Shown here piece after piece: positions 46,569 to 57,132 of a DNA stretch of 64,000 nt (position 1 is its first letter; each line of letters opens with the position of its first letter). The notes under the pieces were generated by a model. The model ran no database searches. It had not been told where the DNA came from and saw only the letters and a list, made by a program, of their open reading frames with translations. Origin of the DNA: Maribacter algarum (ex Zhang et al. 2020) (GTDB lineage: Bacteria; Bacteroidota; Bacteroidia; Flavobacteriales; Flavobacteriaceae). Both the position numbers and the translations under genes were made by a program. The DNA lies in contig NZ_VATY01000002.1 in NCBI RefSeq assembly GCF_005885635.1, positions 124,001-188,000 on the forward strand, read 5' to 3'.

Positions 46569-48119
46569 ATGTTAAACCTCTCCGTCTTATTAGAGAACAG
46601 TGCCCAAAAATATGCCGACAAAACTGCTTTTACCTTTATGGATTCAAGTCTCAGTTTTGCCCAAATCAATGGTGCTGCCAATCAAGTTGCCAATGCATTG
46701 GTTAGCCTTGGAATTCGACCTGGCGACAAAATCGCTTTGAGTTGTTTCAATCTGCCGTACTTTCCTATTATTTATAATGGAATTCTAAAGGCTGGAGCTA
46801 CGGTGGTACCCTTAAGCGTTTTGTTGAAAGCAGATGAGATTCACTATCATTTAGAAAACAGTGATGCGAAGGCCTATTTCAGTTTTACAGGAACCGAAGA
46901 TTTACCTATGGGACAAATGGGTCATGAGGGTTTTCAAAAAACTGAAGCTTGCGAGCATTTTTTCATGATTATGCCGAAAAGTGATATGCCTTCAACTATA
47001 GAAGGTGTTGAAACGTTGGGAACTATGATGCGAGGTCAATCCCCAATTTTTGATACGGTTGAAACAAAATCTTCTGATACTGCGGTTATTATATATACCT
47101 CGGGTACTACAGGAAGACCCAAAGGTGCCGAATTGACACATTCAAATTTGTTCGCAAATACCGTTCTGAGTGCGGATTTGATTGATTGTAAACCTGAAGA
47201 TACTCTTCTGATTGTATTGCCGTTATTCCACATTTTTGCAATGACCGTAATGATGAACGCAGGTCTTTATAGAGGGGCTACCTCCATATTACTGCCACGC
47301 TTTGATGCTGAGGGGGTTTTGAGTTTGATGCACAAGCACAAAGTGACCATATTTGCTGGAGTCCCTACAATGTATTGGGGTCTTAATAGCTACCTAGATA
47401 CTAATGAGTTTAATATATCAACGATAAAGTCAACTTTAAAAACCTGTGCGTCTGGGGGAGCTTCACTTCCAGTTCCAGTGCTGGAGAAGTTCGAGAAAAC
47501 TTTTGACCTCACTATTCTCGAAGGTTATGGAATGTCCGAAGGTTCTCCCGTTGTAACATTCAATCAACTAGATGTGGGAAGAAAAATAGGTTCCGTCGGA
47601 ACTCCGGTTTGGGGAGTACAAGTGAAGTTAGTAAATGAAGAAGGAGAAGAAGTTCCTGTTGGTGAAAAAGGAGAACTCTTGTATAAAGGTCACAATGTAA
47701 TGAAGGGATATTATAAGAACCCAGAAGCAACGGCTAGAACAATAAAAAATGGCTGGCTGCATTCCGGCGATATTGCGGTGAAAGATGAAGACGGATTCTA
47801 TTTTATAGTTGACCGAACCAAGGATATGATTATACGTGGCGGACTCAATGTGTATCCAAGAGAGGTAGAAGAGGTGATGATGAAACATCCTGCTGTCTCA
47901 ATGGTTGCGGTGATTGGAGTTCCTGATGATGAAAAAGGAGAGGAAATCAAAGCATTTGTTCTGTTGAATGAAGGTCAAACTACAACCGAAGAAGAACTAA
48001 CGGAATACACCAAAGGAAATATAGCAGCATACAAGTATCCGAGAATCATAGAAATTACAAAAACACTACCCACAAGTGCGACAGGCAAAATCCTTAAAAA
48101 AGAACTTCGAAAGCTCTAG
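46569..48119 (+). CDS. Long-chain acyl-CoA synthetase (AMP-forming)
   Basis: 516 residues of the ANL superfamily. AMP-binding P-loop IIYTSGTTGRPKGAELTHSN near 175-194, the LEGYGMSEGSPVV motif near 318, and the C-terminal hinge/cap RTKDMIIRGGLNVYPREVEE with the catalytic Lys in TGKILKKELRK at the end. It activates a fatty or other carboxylic acid to its CoA ester. It follows the TesB gene by 68 bp on the same strand; its last bases form one arm of an inverted repeat. Confidence 0.92.
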   Translation: MLNLSVLLENSAQKYADKTAFTFMDSSLSFAQINGAANQVANALVSLGIRPGDKIALSCFNLPYFPIIYNGILKAGATVVPLSVLLKADEIHYHLENSDAKAYFSFTGTEDLPMGQMGHEGFQKTEACEHFFMIMPKSDMPSTIEGVETLGTMMRGQSPIFDTVETKSSDTAVIIYTSGTTGRPKGAELTHSNLFANTVLSADLIDCKPEDTLLIVLPLFHIFAMTVMMNAGLYRGATSILLPRFDAEGVLSLMHKHKVTIFAGVPTMYWGLNSYLDTNEFNISTIKSTLKTCASGGASLPVPVLEKFEKTFDLTILEGYGMSEGSPVVTFNQLDVGRKIGSVGTPVWGVQVKLVNEEGEEVPVGEKGELLYKGHNVMKGYYKNPEATARTIKNGWLHSGDIAVKDEDGFYFIVDRTKDMIIRGGLNVYPREVEEVMMKHPAVSMVAVIGVPDDEKGEEIKAFVLLNEGQTTTEEELTEYTKGNIAAYKYPRIIEITKTLPTSATGKILKKELRKL

Positions 48120-48136
48120 AGGATTTTTCCCTCTAG
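48116..48136 (+). terminator. Inverted repeat at the end of the acyl-CoA synthetase gene
   Basis: CTAGAGG (48116-48122), loop ATTTTTC, CCTCTAG (48130-48136): a perfect 7-bp stem that overlaps the stop codon and ends the operon. The following TTAAAATAAAA gives weak U content. Confidence 0.6.
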
Positions 48137-48189
48137 TTAAAATAAAAATGATATTTTACGTTTGAGTTTAGGTGGCATTGCTGTTAAAA

Positions 48190-48203
48190 GTGATAATTAT
48201 CAC
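48190..48203 (+). promoter_or_regulatory. Fur-box-like palindrome upstream of a TonB-dependent receptor
   Basis: Perfect palindrome GTGATAATTATCAC, 52 bp before the receptor start, with the GATAAT/ATTATC arms of Fur sites. A weak -7 candidate, TATCTTCG, is at 48226-48233. It suggests iron control of the receptor. Confidence 0.55.
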
Positions 48204-48254
48204 AATCTGTTGCTAAATTACTTTTTATCTTCGCCAACTTAAATCCGAACACCA

Positions 48255-51110
48255 ATGAATAAGACAAGCTTTCTTCTATTTCTTGTATTCTTTTTTACAC
48301 TTTCTACTTCCCTATTAGCCCAAGTAATGGTTAGTGGTACTGTGAATGATGAATCAGATGAGCCGCTTGTTGGGGCCAACATTCTTTTAAAGCCCTCAAA
48401 TCAATTTGGAGTTACTGATAGGAGTGGAAATTTTCAGATTGATGAGGTAAATTCCGGCGAATATATTATTGTTGTTAGCTATTTAGGGCTCAAAACTAGC
48501 ACAGAAACCATAACAGTAGGTACGGAAAACATTTCTTTGACATTTTCATTGGAAAAAGATCTTTTAAACCTTCAAAACGTAGTAGTTACCGGAAATTTTG
48601 ACCCACGTGTTCAATTGGAGTCCAGTACGGCGGTGACAACGCTTAGCTCAAAGGATTTAAAAAAAGTATTTTCACGTGGTACCGCAGATGTTTTACAGGC
48701 CATTCCTGGAACATTTACTGATCCATCGGCCGGTGAGGTTTTCACGAAAGTATATTCAAGAGGTATTTCAGCTTCGGCGGAGGATGATTTAGGATGGTAT
48801 TATGTTTCCCTTCAGGAAGACGGACTCCCAGTAAGTCTAGTTCAGCATTCTTACTACACTCCGGAACTCTTTCATCGTTTGGATTTAACAACTGACAAAG
48901 TAGAAGGAATCCGTGGTGGAAGCGCCGCAATAACCGCGCTAAATGCACCCGGCGGAATTTATAATTTTATATCAAAAGGAATAAGTAATGATTTTGCCGG
49001 CGAGGTTCAAGTTCAAGGTGGTTTACAGGGTGAAAGTAATCCATTTTACAGAGCTGACTTAGTATTTAGCGGTCCGCTAAGAAACAACTGGTTCTATTCA
49101 GCTGGCGGACATTATCGTCGTGATGAAGGCGCGCGAAATACTGATTTCACCTTTAGTAAAGGCGGACAAGCTAAGTTCAATTTAACCAAGGTCAATGATA
49201 AGGGATATTTTAAGTTCTACGGAAAAATATTGGATGATTTCACTAATAGATGGACAGGCGTTGCTGCCACCAATTGGAACGATCCACAAGCTGCTTTCGG
49301 TCAAGATTTTAATACAACGTCACTTTTAATGCCAGCCTTTTCAGCAAACATTCCAGATGGAAGGCGTTTGTCAGAAGGTGCCATAAATAATTTTGACCCA
49401 TCTCAAGGGGTTCATGCGCAGGATCGTGCCTTCGGAGTTGACTTGCTGCAAAGTTTAGGCAATGGGTGGTCAGTTCGAAATAATCTGAAATTCTCCAATA
49501 AAAGAGCAAATTGGCAGACTTCGATTAGTAACAATTTCGTTGGTCTTGATGATTTTCTTGTTTCTGCATTAAGTCGTGATTTTGCGACTTTGTTCGGAGG
49601 GGATTTTTCCGCTTTTGGAAACTTGGTTTTTCGAGATGCCCAAACCGGAAATGAAATCGCTCAAATCAATAATTTTGGTGCCTTGGGCATTTTTCAAGGT
49701 GACCCACCGAGTTTTGATTACTTGACTGATGGTCGACTTCCCAATGATGCGATTATGGGAACAGCCACTTGGTTAAAGGATAATACCGCAAAAGAATGGA
49801 TGAATCAACTAACCTTTCGAAAGAAATCTGAAAATCATGACTTTAATTTCGGACTGGCCGGCGGCTTTTCCAATTCAGAGATGTTTACTCAAGGTAGTTT
49901 TGCTTATGTTACCTATGAACCAAATCCGCGGATGCTTCGTGTAACGGTCGAAAATCCTGGTGCTCCTGTCTTGGAGTTATCTGACGAAAATGGAGTCAGT
50001 AATTACGGAGGGCTTTTTTATATAAACTCCCGTGCCAAGGTAAGTCAGATAGCTGCTTTTGCGAATGACCGTTGGAAAATTGCCGAGAAATTCCATCTTG
50101 ATTTAGGACTTCGATACGAAACAATAAACCATGATGGTAGCAACGACCGTTTTGCCCCATTTGCCCAGGACGGAGGCGTTGATGGAGATGCCACTACAAT
50201 TTATGATAATGGTGTTTTGGCTCCTACTGGAGAGCAAGATGAATTTGATTATAACTATTCTTATCTATCACATTCTATCGGTTTAAATTATAAATTTCAG
50301 GAAGATGCGGCCTTATTTGCTCGATTTACTGGGGGGAATAAAGCTCCGGAATTAAGTTATTATTACAATAACTTTTCAAACGTACCGGTTAACCAAAAAG
50401 GAGAGGTACAAAAAATCAATCAATTCGAGATGGGTTTGAAATGGAACTTATCCAACTTTTCCTTTACCACAACCGCTTTTTGGAGTCAACTTCGAAATAT
50501 TGGTGTAGGTAGTTTTGAATTTGATGGTGCTACAAGCACTGTTTTTTATACACCAATACAACTCAATAGCTCAAGGACAATTGGCTTGGAGTGGGAGAGT
50601 GCTTATGCCTTGACAACTGATTTAAGATTGACTTTCAATGGAGCATTACAAAATCCGATTGCGACGGATTGGACGATTTACGATGCCGCTGGTTCTGTCG
50701 ATACAGCTGACGATTCTATCGTAGATTATTCGGATAATGTGCTTCCGTTTAATCCAAAAGTAATGTTCAATTTAGGCACGGAATATCAGAAAGGAAACTT
50801 CGATGCCTTTCTTAGATGGCAATTTATGGGAGAACGTGAGGGGAATATTGCCAATGCCTTTCAACTGCCTTCTTACAATATTTTTAATGGAGGTCTTGGA
50901 TATTCCATAAACAAGAATTTATCAGCGAACTTAATTGTTACCAACCTTTTCAATTCAGCAGGTTTGGCCAATTTCTTTGGGGCGAATAGTTTTGGGGCCA
51001 ATGCAAACGGAGTAACCTCCGATTTTATACAGAACAATCCTGATGCTAGTTTTGTAGTTGTTCCTGTTTTGCCCAGAGGTAGTTTATTGAAATTGAGCTA
51101 TACGTTTTAG
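48255..51110 (+). CDS. TonB-dependent receptor (siderophore/FecA-like), not of the SusC type
   Basis: 951 residues with a signal peptide ending SLLAQVMV. A carboxypeptidase-like N-terminal domain (GTVNDESDEPLVGANILL, about 28-45), a TonB-box-like NVVVTGNFDPR, plug with VEGIRGGSAAITALNAPGGIYNF, and a 22-strand-type barrel ending LLKLSYTF. No SusC signature and no SusD partner, so small-ligand uptake such as ferric siderophore is more likely than glycan import. The palindrome upstream fits iron regulation. Barrel text is rich in NLGTEYQKGNFDAFLRWQF-like strands. Confidence 0.88.
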   Translation: MNKTSFLLFLVFFFTLSTSLLAQVMVSGTVNDESDEPLVGANILLKPSNQFGVTDRSGNFQIDEVNSGEYIIVVSYLGLKTSTETITVGTENISLTFSLEKDLLNLQNVVVTGNFDPRVQLESSTAVTTLSSKDLKKVFSRGTADVLQAIPGTFTDPSAGEVFTKVYSRGISASAEDDLGWYYVSLQEDGLPVSLVQHSYYTPELFHRLDLTTDKVEGIRGGSAAITALNAPGGIYNFISKGISNDFAGEVQVQGGLQGESNPFYRADLVFSGPLRNNWFYSAGGHYRRDEGARNTDFTFSKGGQAKFNLTKVNDKGYFKFYGKILDDFTNRWTGVAATNWNDPQAAFGQDFNTTSLLMPAFSANIPDGRRLSEGAINNFDPSQGVHAQDRAFGVDLLQSLGNGWSVRNNLKFSNKRANWQTSISNNFVGLDDFLVSALSRDFATLFGGDFSAFGNLVFRDAQTGNEIAQINNFGALGIFQGDPPSFDYLTDGRLPNDAIMGTATWLKDNTAKEWMNQLTFRKKSENHDFNFGLAGGFSNSEMFTQGSFAYVTYEPNPRMLRVTVENPGAPVLELSDENGVSNYGGLFYINSRAKVSQIAAFANDRWKIAEKFHLDLGLRYETINHDGSNDRFAPFAQDGGVDGDATTIYDNGVLAPTGEQDEFDYNYSYLSHSIGLNYKFQEDAALFARFTGGNKAPELSYYYNNFSNVPVNQKGEVQKINQFEMGLKWNLSNFSFTTTAFWSQLRNIGVGSFEFDGATSTVFYTPIQLNSSRTIGLEWESAYALTTDLRLTFNGALQNPIATDWTIYDAAGSVDTADDSIVDYSDNVLPFNPKVMFNLGTEYQKGNFDAFLRWQFMGEREGNIANAFQLPSYNIFNGGLGYSINKNLSANLIVTNLFNSAGLANFFGANSFGANANGVTSDFIQNNPDASFVVVPVLPRGSLLKLSYTF

Positions 51111-51285
51111 AAAGGACAAAATCTACTTCCTAGCAGCAAACCTTGGAGCAGCTAAAGCCGGATTATCGAGTAAAATATTTCATTCTTCTCCGTTTTATTC
51201 TTCACCATTTTAGAGGTAGTGGAAAAACTTTTGTTACTTGCGTTTTTTACCAACAAACGCAACAATTCCAAATTAAAATTTTAAA

Positions 51286-52218
51286 ATGATAAATAAAATA
51301 ACTGGACAAAAGAACGGACTTGCATTCGCAATTTTAAGTATCATCTTCTGTTTCTCTTGTTCTGATAAAACGAATAAAACCAATACAGCCGAGAGTGCCC
51401 AAAATGAAGAATATGTATGGACAGATTTGATTGATGAAGATCTTTCAAAATGGGATAACTATTTGAGTTTTAAACATCAGCTTGGCTATGACGGTAGCCA
51501 CCCTAAGGATTCCCTGGGCAATAAAATAGAACCTATTGGACTAAATCAACCGGGTTATGATGTGTTCACAACAGTTATTGAAGATGGCAAGCCCATCATA
51601 AAAGTAGGCGGCGAGTACTATGGGGCCCTGGCCACGAAGGAGGTTTATGAAAATTACCATTTTCAACTTAAATTCAAATGGGGCGATAAGAAATGGGTGC
51701 CAAGAGAAAATCGTTTAAAAGATTCTGGTATTTTATATCACTCAAATGGAGAGTTCGGAGTGGAACATTGGCGCTCATGGATGCTTTCACAAGAATTTCA
51801 AATTATGGAAGCCCATACAGGGGATTTTTGGAGCCAGGCAACATCCGCCGTAGATATTCGTGCCTATGCATCAGAATCGGGATTAAACCCGATGGCTTCT
51901 GAAAGTCAACCCTATTTGAGTTTTGGGGAAGGTGGCGAAGCAGGTAAGTATTGTTTAAGGAGCAATAACTATGAAAATGGACCGGATGAGTGGAACACCT
52001 TGGATTTGATTTGTTTTAATGGGAATAGCCTTCATATTGTAAACGGAGAAGTTGTTATGGTATTGCGAAACTCAAGATATGTCAACGAAGAGGGAGTCGT
52101 GGTTCCTATGAATAAAGGAAAAATTCAATTACAAAGTGAAGCTGCGGAATTGTTCTTTAAGGATGTAAAGATTAGAATGCTTGATGAGCTTTCTCCTGAG
52201 TATTCGAATTACTTCTAA
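51286..52218 (+). CDS. DUF1080 (3-keto-disaccharide hydrolase-type) lipoprotein
   Basis: 310 residues. The signal ends IIFCFSCSDKT, a lipoprotein. The domain is a concanavalin-like jelly roll: ENYHFQLKFKWGDKKWVPR near 123-141, DSGILYHSNGEFG near 146-158, SQEFQIMEAHTGDFW near 169-183, and the C-terminal GKIQLQSEAAELFFKDVKIR. Members of this family are periplasmic or surface proteins linked to sugar breakdown in Bacteroidetes and Planctomycetes; a 3-keto-glycoside hydrolase role is known for a few. Related to the protein at 59585. Confidence 0.85.
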   Translation: MINKITGQKNGLAFAILSIIFCFSCSDKTNKTNTAESAQNEEYVWTDLIDEDLSKWDNYLSFKHQLGYDGSHPKDSLGNKIEPIGLNQPGYDVFTTVIEDGKPIIKVGGEYYGALATKEVYENYHFQLKFKWGDKKWVPRENRLKDSGILYHSNGEFGVEHWRSWMLSQEFQIMEAHTGDFWSQATSAVDIRAYASESGLNPMASESQPYLSFGEGGEAGKYCLRSNNYENGPDEWNTLDLICFNGNSLHIVNGEVVMVLRNSRYVNEEGVVVPMNKGKIQLQSEAAELFFKDVKIRMLDELSPEYSNYF

Positions 52219-52313
52219 TTATTAAAAGTATGAAGTCTAGACCTTATGTTTTTTTTCTATTAAAGTCTATTAAGTGTTTTTTATTTTACTTCGAAATAAT
52301 TTTATAGAAATTA

Positions 52314-52340
52314 AAAAAGAGGGCTATATGCCCTCTTTCC
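52314..52340 (+). terminator. Rho-independent terminator after the DUF1080 gene (gap 52219-52569)
   Basis: AAAGAGGGC (52316-52324), loop TATAT, GCCCTCTTT (52330-52338), flanked by A and T runs; it could act on both strands. The rest of the 351-bp gap is AT-rich without other features. Confidence 0.88.
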
Positions 52341-52569
52341 TTTGAAATTCAAATATTCTGAATTTCTCCACCAACCAAACTTGAATACAAGTATATTTTT
52401 ACTTAAAATATAGTATTACCATTTTTTGAATATTAAATGAGACTATGATTTTTAGAGTGCAGTGTTTCTTTCACAGTTAACTTGGTTGTTTCTGATTGTA
52501 GTAGCCGCTCAAATTTCAATTCTGAATATTAAGTATATGCTAATTATTAATAATTGAATCCATTAGGTA

Positions 52570-52836
52570 TTATCTATTACTTTTTCTTAAGGCTATCTTC
52601 AAAGGAAATTCAGCTATTTTCGGTGTTTTATCTAGCAAGGTGTATGCAAAATGATACCCGTCTTTGAAAGTGATAATTTTATAAATATTTTCATCAAAAT
52701 CGATATCCAAACTAAAGGTTCCGTCAGGCAATGGATAAATGTCACGTACCTTTTCATTCATGATATTAAATAAGGTGACCTCTGTTTCTTTCAATGGAGT
52801 TCCCGTGAAATCATCGAAAATGAGGCCTTTTATCAT
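52570..52836 (-). CDS. Small protein resembling a carboxypeptidase-like regulatory domain
   Basis: 88 residues: IKGLIFDDFTGTPLKETEVTLF, then GTFSLDIDFDENIYKIITF and a basic tail ALRKSNR. This pattern (introductory strand, GTPL, later GTFSL) is that of the Ig-like CarboxypepD_reg domain seen at the N-terminus of TonB receptors. No signal peptide and no downstream barrel, so it is either a stand-alone small protein or a fragment. Isolated, on the opposite strand to its neighbours. Confidence 0.5.
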   Translation of the reverse strand: MIKGLIFDDFTGTPLKETEVTLFNIMNEKVRDIYPLPDGTFSLDIDFDENIYKIITFKDGYHFAYTLLDKTPKIAEFPLKIALRKSNR

Positions 52837-53297
52837 TTTGTTAAGTTCAAGACTTGGTTGAATCTATGTTAAAACATTCTTTAAATGCCTAATTAGCATC
52901 TATAATTGTGTAATTGTACAAATATAATAAATAAGAAAGAACCTACAAAAAAATATGTATTTACGATAATTATGTGAAGGAATAAAGATAGTTTGATAAA
53001 TAAGTCTATGGGATATAGACGAAAAATATTACAAATAAAAATAATTTCATTATTAGCGGCCAATACATCAGATAGTCAAAGATTGGATGACAAAATATTT
53101 GCACGTATCATATGGTTTTCCAATTGAAAACAGTTTGCTTTGAATACCCATGGAAATGGTAAAAATTATTGGTCCTATTCGTACTTTTTTAAATAAATAC
53201 TTCAAAATAGATATACCATATTCCAAATACTAAATCTCATAGAATATGATTTCAATCTTAACCCATTGTAGTATTTTAGCATACAACTGTTAGATAA
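52837..53297. other. Gene-free AT-rich stretch
   Basis: 461 bp without a convincing gene, operator repeat or strong hairpin. It contains the divergent start regions of the small minus-strand gene and the DUF255 gene. Confidence 0.6.
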
Positions 53298-55412
53298 ATG
53301 ATTTATATGCTTAAACCACTTAAATTCAACATCAAATTTTTTTTCATTGTATTGGTTATCCTCTTTTATTCTTGTAAAGAAGATAAAAAGACAGATAGTA
53401 CTTTCGCTTTTACCAATGATTTAATTCATGAGACGAGTCCGTATTTATTGCAGCATGCGCATAACCCGGTTAACTGGCGGGCCTGGAGTCCTGAAATATT
53501 TGAGGAAGCGCAAAAAGAAGATAAGTTGGTACTAATTAGCATCGGATATTCTTCTTGCCATTGGTGCCATGTGATGGAAAAAGAGACTTTTGAAGATGAA
53601 GAAGTTGCCAAAATAATGAATGAGAATTACATTAGTGTAAAGGTAGATCGTGAGGAACGGCCTGATGTGGATCAGGTATATCAAACGGCGATTCAACTCA
53701 TTGGTGAGAATGGGGGGTGGCCTTTGAATGCCATAACCCTTCCTAACGGAAAGCCACTTTATTTAGGCACTTACCTTCCAAAAGCACAATGGAATGAAGT
53801 GCTTCAAAAAGTGAATGCCCTTTACAGGGAAAATCCGGAGCAGGCAAATTCATATGCGGATGGATTATCCCAAGGAATTCAAGAAACCAATCTTCTAGAG
53901 ATTTCCTCAGAGTTTGAAAAACTTACTGTAGAATCCTTACAAGCTAGCATAGAAAACTGGAAGCCTCAATGGGATGCTGATTTAGGAGGAGATAAAGGAC
54001 TCCAAAAATTCATGTCGTTCAATGCACTGAACTTTTTGTTGGATTACGGAGTATTGACCAAAGATGCCGAAACTTTGAAGCATGTTGAAAACACCTTGAA
54101 TCAAATGGCGAACGGAGGTATCTATGACCATATAGGCGGAGGATTCTACAGATACAGTACTGACCCACAATGGAAAGTGCCTCATTTTGAAAAGATGCTA
54201 TACGACAATGCCCAAGCCGTTGGTCTTTATTCAAAAGCATACTCGGTTTTTGAAGAACCTATCTTTAAGGATATTGTTTTTGAAACAATTGCTTTTTTGG
54301 ATAGGGAAATGAAAAACCCTGAAGGCGGATACTATGCAACACTTGATGCCGATAGTGACGGGGAAGAAGGGAAGTTCTACGTTTGGAAACTAAAAGAATT
54401 GAATTCTGTATTAGGAAAAGATTTTGACCTTTTTGCCAAATACTTCAATGTACAGGAACAAAATGCTTGGGAAGAGGACAAGTATATTTTATATAAAGGT
54501 GGAGACGAGAAAGGATTTCTTGCGGAAAACGGAATGTCCACATCAGATTTTACGAAGCTTAAATCTGAATGGCGAACCAAGCTTTTGAAAGTGCGGGAAA
54601 CCAGGGTCAGACCGACTACCGATGATAAAATTTTGACCTCATGGAATGCGCTTTTAATTAAAGGTTTGACGAAGGCTTATGAAACCTTTGGAGAGGCTTC
54701 CCTCTTGAACAACGCAACGAGCATTTTTGATTTTATTCAATCGAAAAGCTATTCCAATGAAAAACTGTTGCATTCTTTCAAAGAAGGAAGCAAACAGGAA
54801 GCCTCTTTTTTAGAGGACTATACTTTTTTGGCAGATGCAAGTTTGGAGTTGTATAGTGCAACCACCGATGATAAATATCTTGACTTTTCAAAAGAACTTA
54901 CTCAGGTAGTCGAGCGTGATTTTACTGATGCGGCAACGGGAATGTACACCTTTAACAAAAACCAAGAATTAATCTCTAAGATCATTAAAACAAATGACGG
55001 GGATATTCCTTCTGCCAATTCTGTTATGGCCCATAATTTATTACGAATTGGCCATATCGATTATAACAAGGAATATCTTAACAAAGCCAAAACCATGCTA
55101 ACTACTTTGTTACCCAGAGTAAACGAATACCCGAACGGTTATGCACATTGGAATAGTTTGTTGGCAAATGTTACACACCCTTATTTTGAAATTGCAGTTA
55201 TTGGTAAAAATGCCGAGGAGTTGGTAAAAGAACTTCAGAAAAAAAATATTCCAAATGCCTTGATTGTTGGCAACACCTCCGAGAGTGAAGCTCCTTTGTT
55301 TAAGGACCGTTATTTCGAAGCAGAAACATTTATTTATGTCTGTCAGAATAGTACCTGCAAACTACCTGTTAAAACAGTTGCAGAAGCACTTGTTCAGATA
55401 AAGAATTTCTAA
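53298..55412 (+). CDS. Thioredoxin-domain/DUF255 protein (YyaL/SPATA20-like), lipoprotein
   Basis: 704 residues. The start at 53298, or the ATG three codons on, precedes a lipoprotein signal ending [11 protein letters not shown]. The thioredoxin-like DUF255 domain (about 40-200) has [35 protein letters not shown] with its CHWC pair, and [10 protein letters not shown]. The rest is an (alpha/alpha)6 toroid-like region with [27 protein letters not shown] near 275 and [12 protein letters not shown] near 435. The biochemical role of the family is unsettled; a cellobiose-epimerase-like barrel has been noted. Not obviously tied to its neighbours. Confidence 0.88.
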   Translation: MIYMLKPLKFNIKFFFIVLVILFYSCKEDKKTDSTFAFTNDLIHETSPYLLQHAHNPVNWRAWSPEIFEEAQKEDKLVLISIGYSSCHWCHVMEKETFEDEEVAKIMNENYISVKVDREERPDVDQVYQTAIQLIGENGGWPLNAITLPNGKPLYLGTYLPKAQWNEVLQKVNALYRENPEQANSYADGLSQGIQETNLLEISSEFEKLTVESLQASIENWKPQWDADLGGDKGLQKFMSFNALNFLLDYGVLTKDAETLKHVENTLNQMANGGIYDHIGGGFYRYSTDPQWKVPHFEKMLYDNAQAVGLYSKAYSVFEEPIFKDIVFETIAFLDREMKNPEGGYYATLDADSDGEEGKFYVWKLKELNSVLGKDFDLFAKYFNVQEQNAWEEDKYILYKGGDEKGFLAENGMSTSDFTKLKSEWRTKLLKVRETRVRPTTDDKILTSWNALLIKGLTKAYETFGEASLLNNATSIFDFIQSKSYSNEKLLHSFKEGSKQEASFLEDYTFLADASLELYSATTDDKYLDFSKELTQVVERDFTDAATGMYTFNKNQELISKIIKTNDGDIPSANSVMAHNLLRIGHIDYNKEYLNKAKTMLTTLLPRVNEYPNGYAHWNSLLANVTHPYFEIAVIGKNAEELVKELQKKNIPNALIVGNTSESEAPLFKDRYFEAETFIYVCQNSTCKLPVKTVAEALVQIKNF

Positions 55413-55531
55413 TCACTCTTAGACATTGGTGTAAGAGATTAAACCATTTGTTTACAAATTTCTTTTCGTACCGAATTATCTTCACTACGATTTTAATTGG
55501 CACCTAAGAGTGCCTGAAAAAATGGTACAAT

Positions 55532-57076
55532 ATGTTATTAAAACTTTCAGCGTTACCCACTTTCACTTCTGTTTTTTTGAGCATTTTATTCTTCTTCTTT
55601 ACAAGTTGTAATGAAAAAAATATTCCATCAAAAGTAGTTGAAGATGAACAGATTAAATATGAAGCGAATTGGGAATCGCTATCGAAACATATTGAAGCTC
55701 CCAATTGGTTTCAAGATGCTAAGTTCGGTATTTACTTTCACTGGGGCGTTTATTCGGTACCAGCCTATGGAAGTGAATGGTATGCTAGCAAAATGTATCA
55801 CCCAGGTACGTCAGAGTTTGAACATCATAAAAACACCTACGGACCTCAAAGTGAGTTTGGATATAAAGATTTTGTGCCGGACTTTACGGCTGAGCATTTT
55901 GATGCTGAGGAATGGGCCGCGCTTTTTAAGAAGTCCGGAGCTAAGTTTGCCGGTCCTGTAGCGCAGCACCACGACGGTTTTGCCATGTGGGATAGCGAGG
56001 TCAACCCTTGGAATGCAGCCGACAAGGGTCCAAAACGTGATATCACAGGTGAGTTGACGAAAGCACTTCGAAAGAATGATTTGAAGTTGATTACCACTTT
56101 TCATCATGCACGTAACCTGCAGCGGAATAAAGATAACCAAGACAATTGGAGAGGATTTAATAGCCATTTTCCGTATAATCCAGATTATGATACATCATCC
56201 GAAGACCCGGTAATTCGTAAGTTGTATGGAAATATTCCCACTGATGAATTTCATCAATATTGGTCTGATCAGATAACGGAAGTTTTAGATCAATACCAGC
56301 CAGATATTATCTGGTTCGATTCTTGGTTCAACTTCATTCCAGAAAAACGGGTGCAACAAATGTGCGCGGATTATTTTAATAAGGCCGCTAAAACCAATCA
56401 AGAAGTGGTTATTGCTTACAAACAATCCGACCTGCCTCTTGAGGTTGGTGTTCATGATATAGAGCAAGGCGGAAGAAAAGATATTTCTGAACGCACGTGG
56501 ATGACCGATATCACTTTAAGTTTTAAATCGTGGTGTTTTGTAGAAGGGCAAACCTACAAGCCCACTTCAATGGTTATGCGAAATCTTATTGATGTGGTAA
56601 GTAAGAACGGGGTTGTTTTGTTGAATATTTCTCCAAAGGCAGATGGAACCATTTCCGAAGAACAACGTAAGATATTACGAGAAATGGGCTCTTGGTTTTC
56701 AAAGTATGGAGAATCGATTTATGCCACAAAGCCTTGGGATTTATTCGGATTTGGAAACGCTAGTGCAGGGGAGGGGTCACATGGGGGACAATCTTCTACT
56801 GTAGAATATACTGCTAATGATATTCGTATTACCCAATCTAGGGACGAAAAAAGTCTGTACATGATTTTCTTAGGGAAACCAAAGGTTGGAGATACCATTA
56901 AATTGCACCTTATGGCAAAACATCGTTATGCCCCACATTCTCCCATTAAACGTATTTCGCTTTTAGGAACCGATATAGAGCCAGAATTTAATTTAGGCGA
57001 TACCCATTTTGAACTAACCATACCAGATGCTCCTATGGATGATATAGCGACAGTATTTAAGTTTGAATTAGAATAA
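55532..57076 (+). CDS. GH29 alpha-L-fucosidase, lipoprotein
   Basis: 514 residues. The signal ends LFFFFTSCNEKN, a lipoprotein. GH29 landmarks: FGIYFHWGVYSVPAYGSEWY near 66-85, QHHDGFAMWDSEVNPWNA near 144-161, and the nucleophile Asp in IIWFDSWFNF (D263). KNGVVLLNISPKADGTI near 351-367 is also typical. It removes alpha-linked fucose from glycans such as fucoidan or xyloglucan. A second GH29 gene at 62517 is related. Stop is 56 bp from the tail of the lactonase gene on the other strand. Confidence 0.92.
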   Translation: MLLKLSALPTFTSVFLSILFFFFTSCNEKNIPSKVVEDEQIKYEANWESLSKHIEAPNWFQDAKFGIYFHWGVYSVPAYGSEWYASKMYHPGTSEFEHHKNTYGPQSEFGYKDFVPDFTAEHFDAEEWAALFKKSGAKFAGPVAQHHDGFAMWDSEVNPWNAADKGPKRDITGELTKALRKNDLKLITTFHHARNLQRNKDNQDNWRGFNSHFPYNPDYDTSSEDPVIRKLYGNIPTDEFHQYWSDQITEVLDQYQPDIIWFDSWFNFIPEKRVQQMCADYFNKAAKTNQEVVIAYKQSDLPLEVGVHDIEQGGRKDISERTWMTDITLSFKSWCFVEGQTYKPTSMVMRNLIDVVSKNGVVLLNISPKADGTISEEQRKILREMGSWFSKYGESIYATKPWDLFGFGNASAGEGSHGGQSSTVEYTANDIRITQSRDEKSLYMIFLGKPKVGDTIKLHLMAKHRYAPHSPIKRISLLGTDIEPEFNLGDTHFELTIPDAPMDDIATVFKFELE

Positions 57077-57132
57077 GAATAGCGTTCTACCCAAAAGAGG
57101 AAGGTTTCTAAATTATTTTCAATACACAGGTG

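Noticed and set aside
50386-50400. A GGTTAACCA match like the alginate operator
   Set aside because: It is a single copy inside the TonB receptor coding sequence (Val-Pro-Val-Asn-Gln), without a -7 box or a 13-bp partner, so chance is the best explanation.
52570-52836. The small minus-strand protein as a broken TonB receptor
   Set aside because: No plug or barrel remnants were found beyond its stop at 52570 or in the gap after it, so I keep it as a small gene of low confidence instead.
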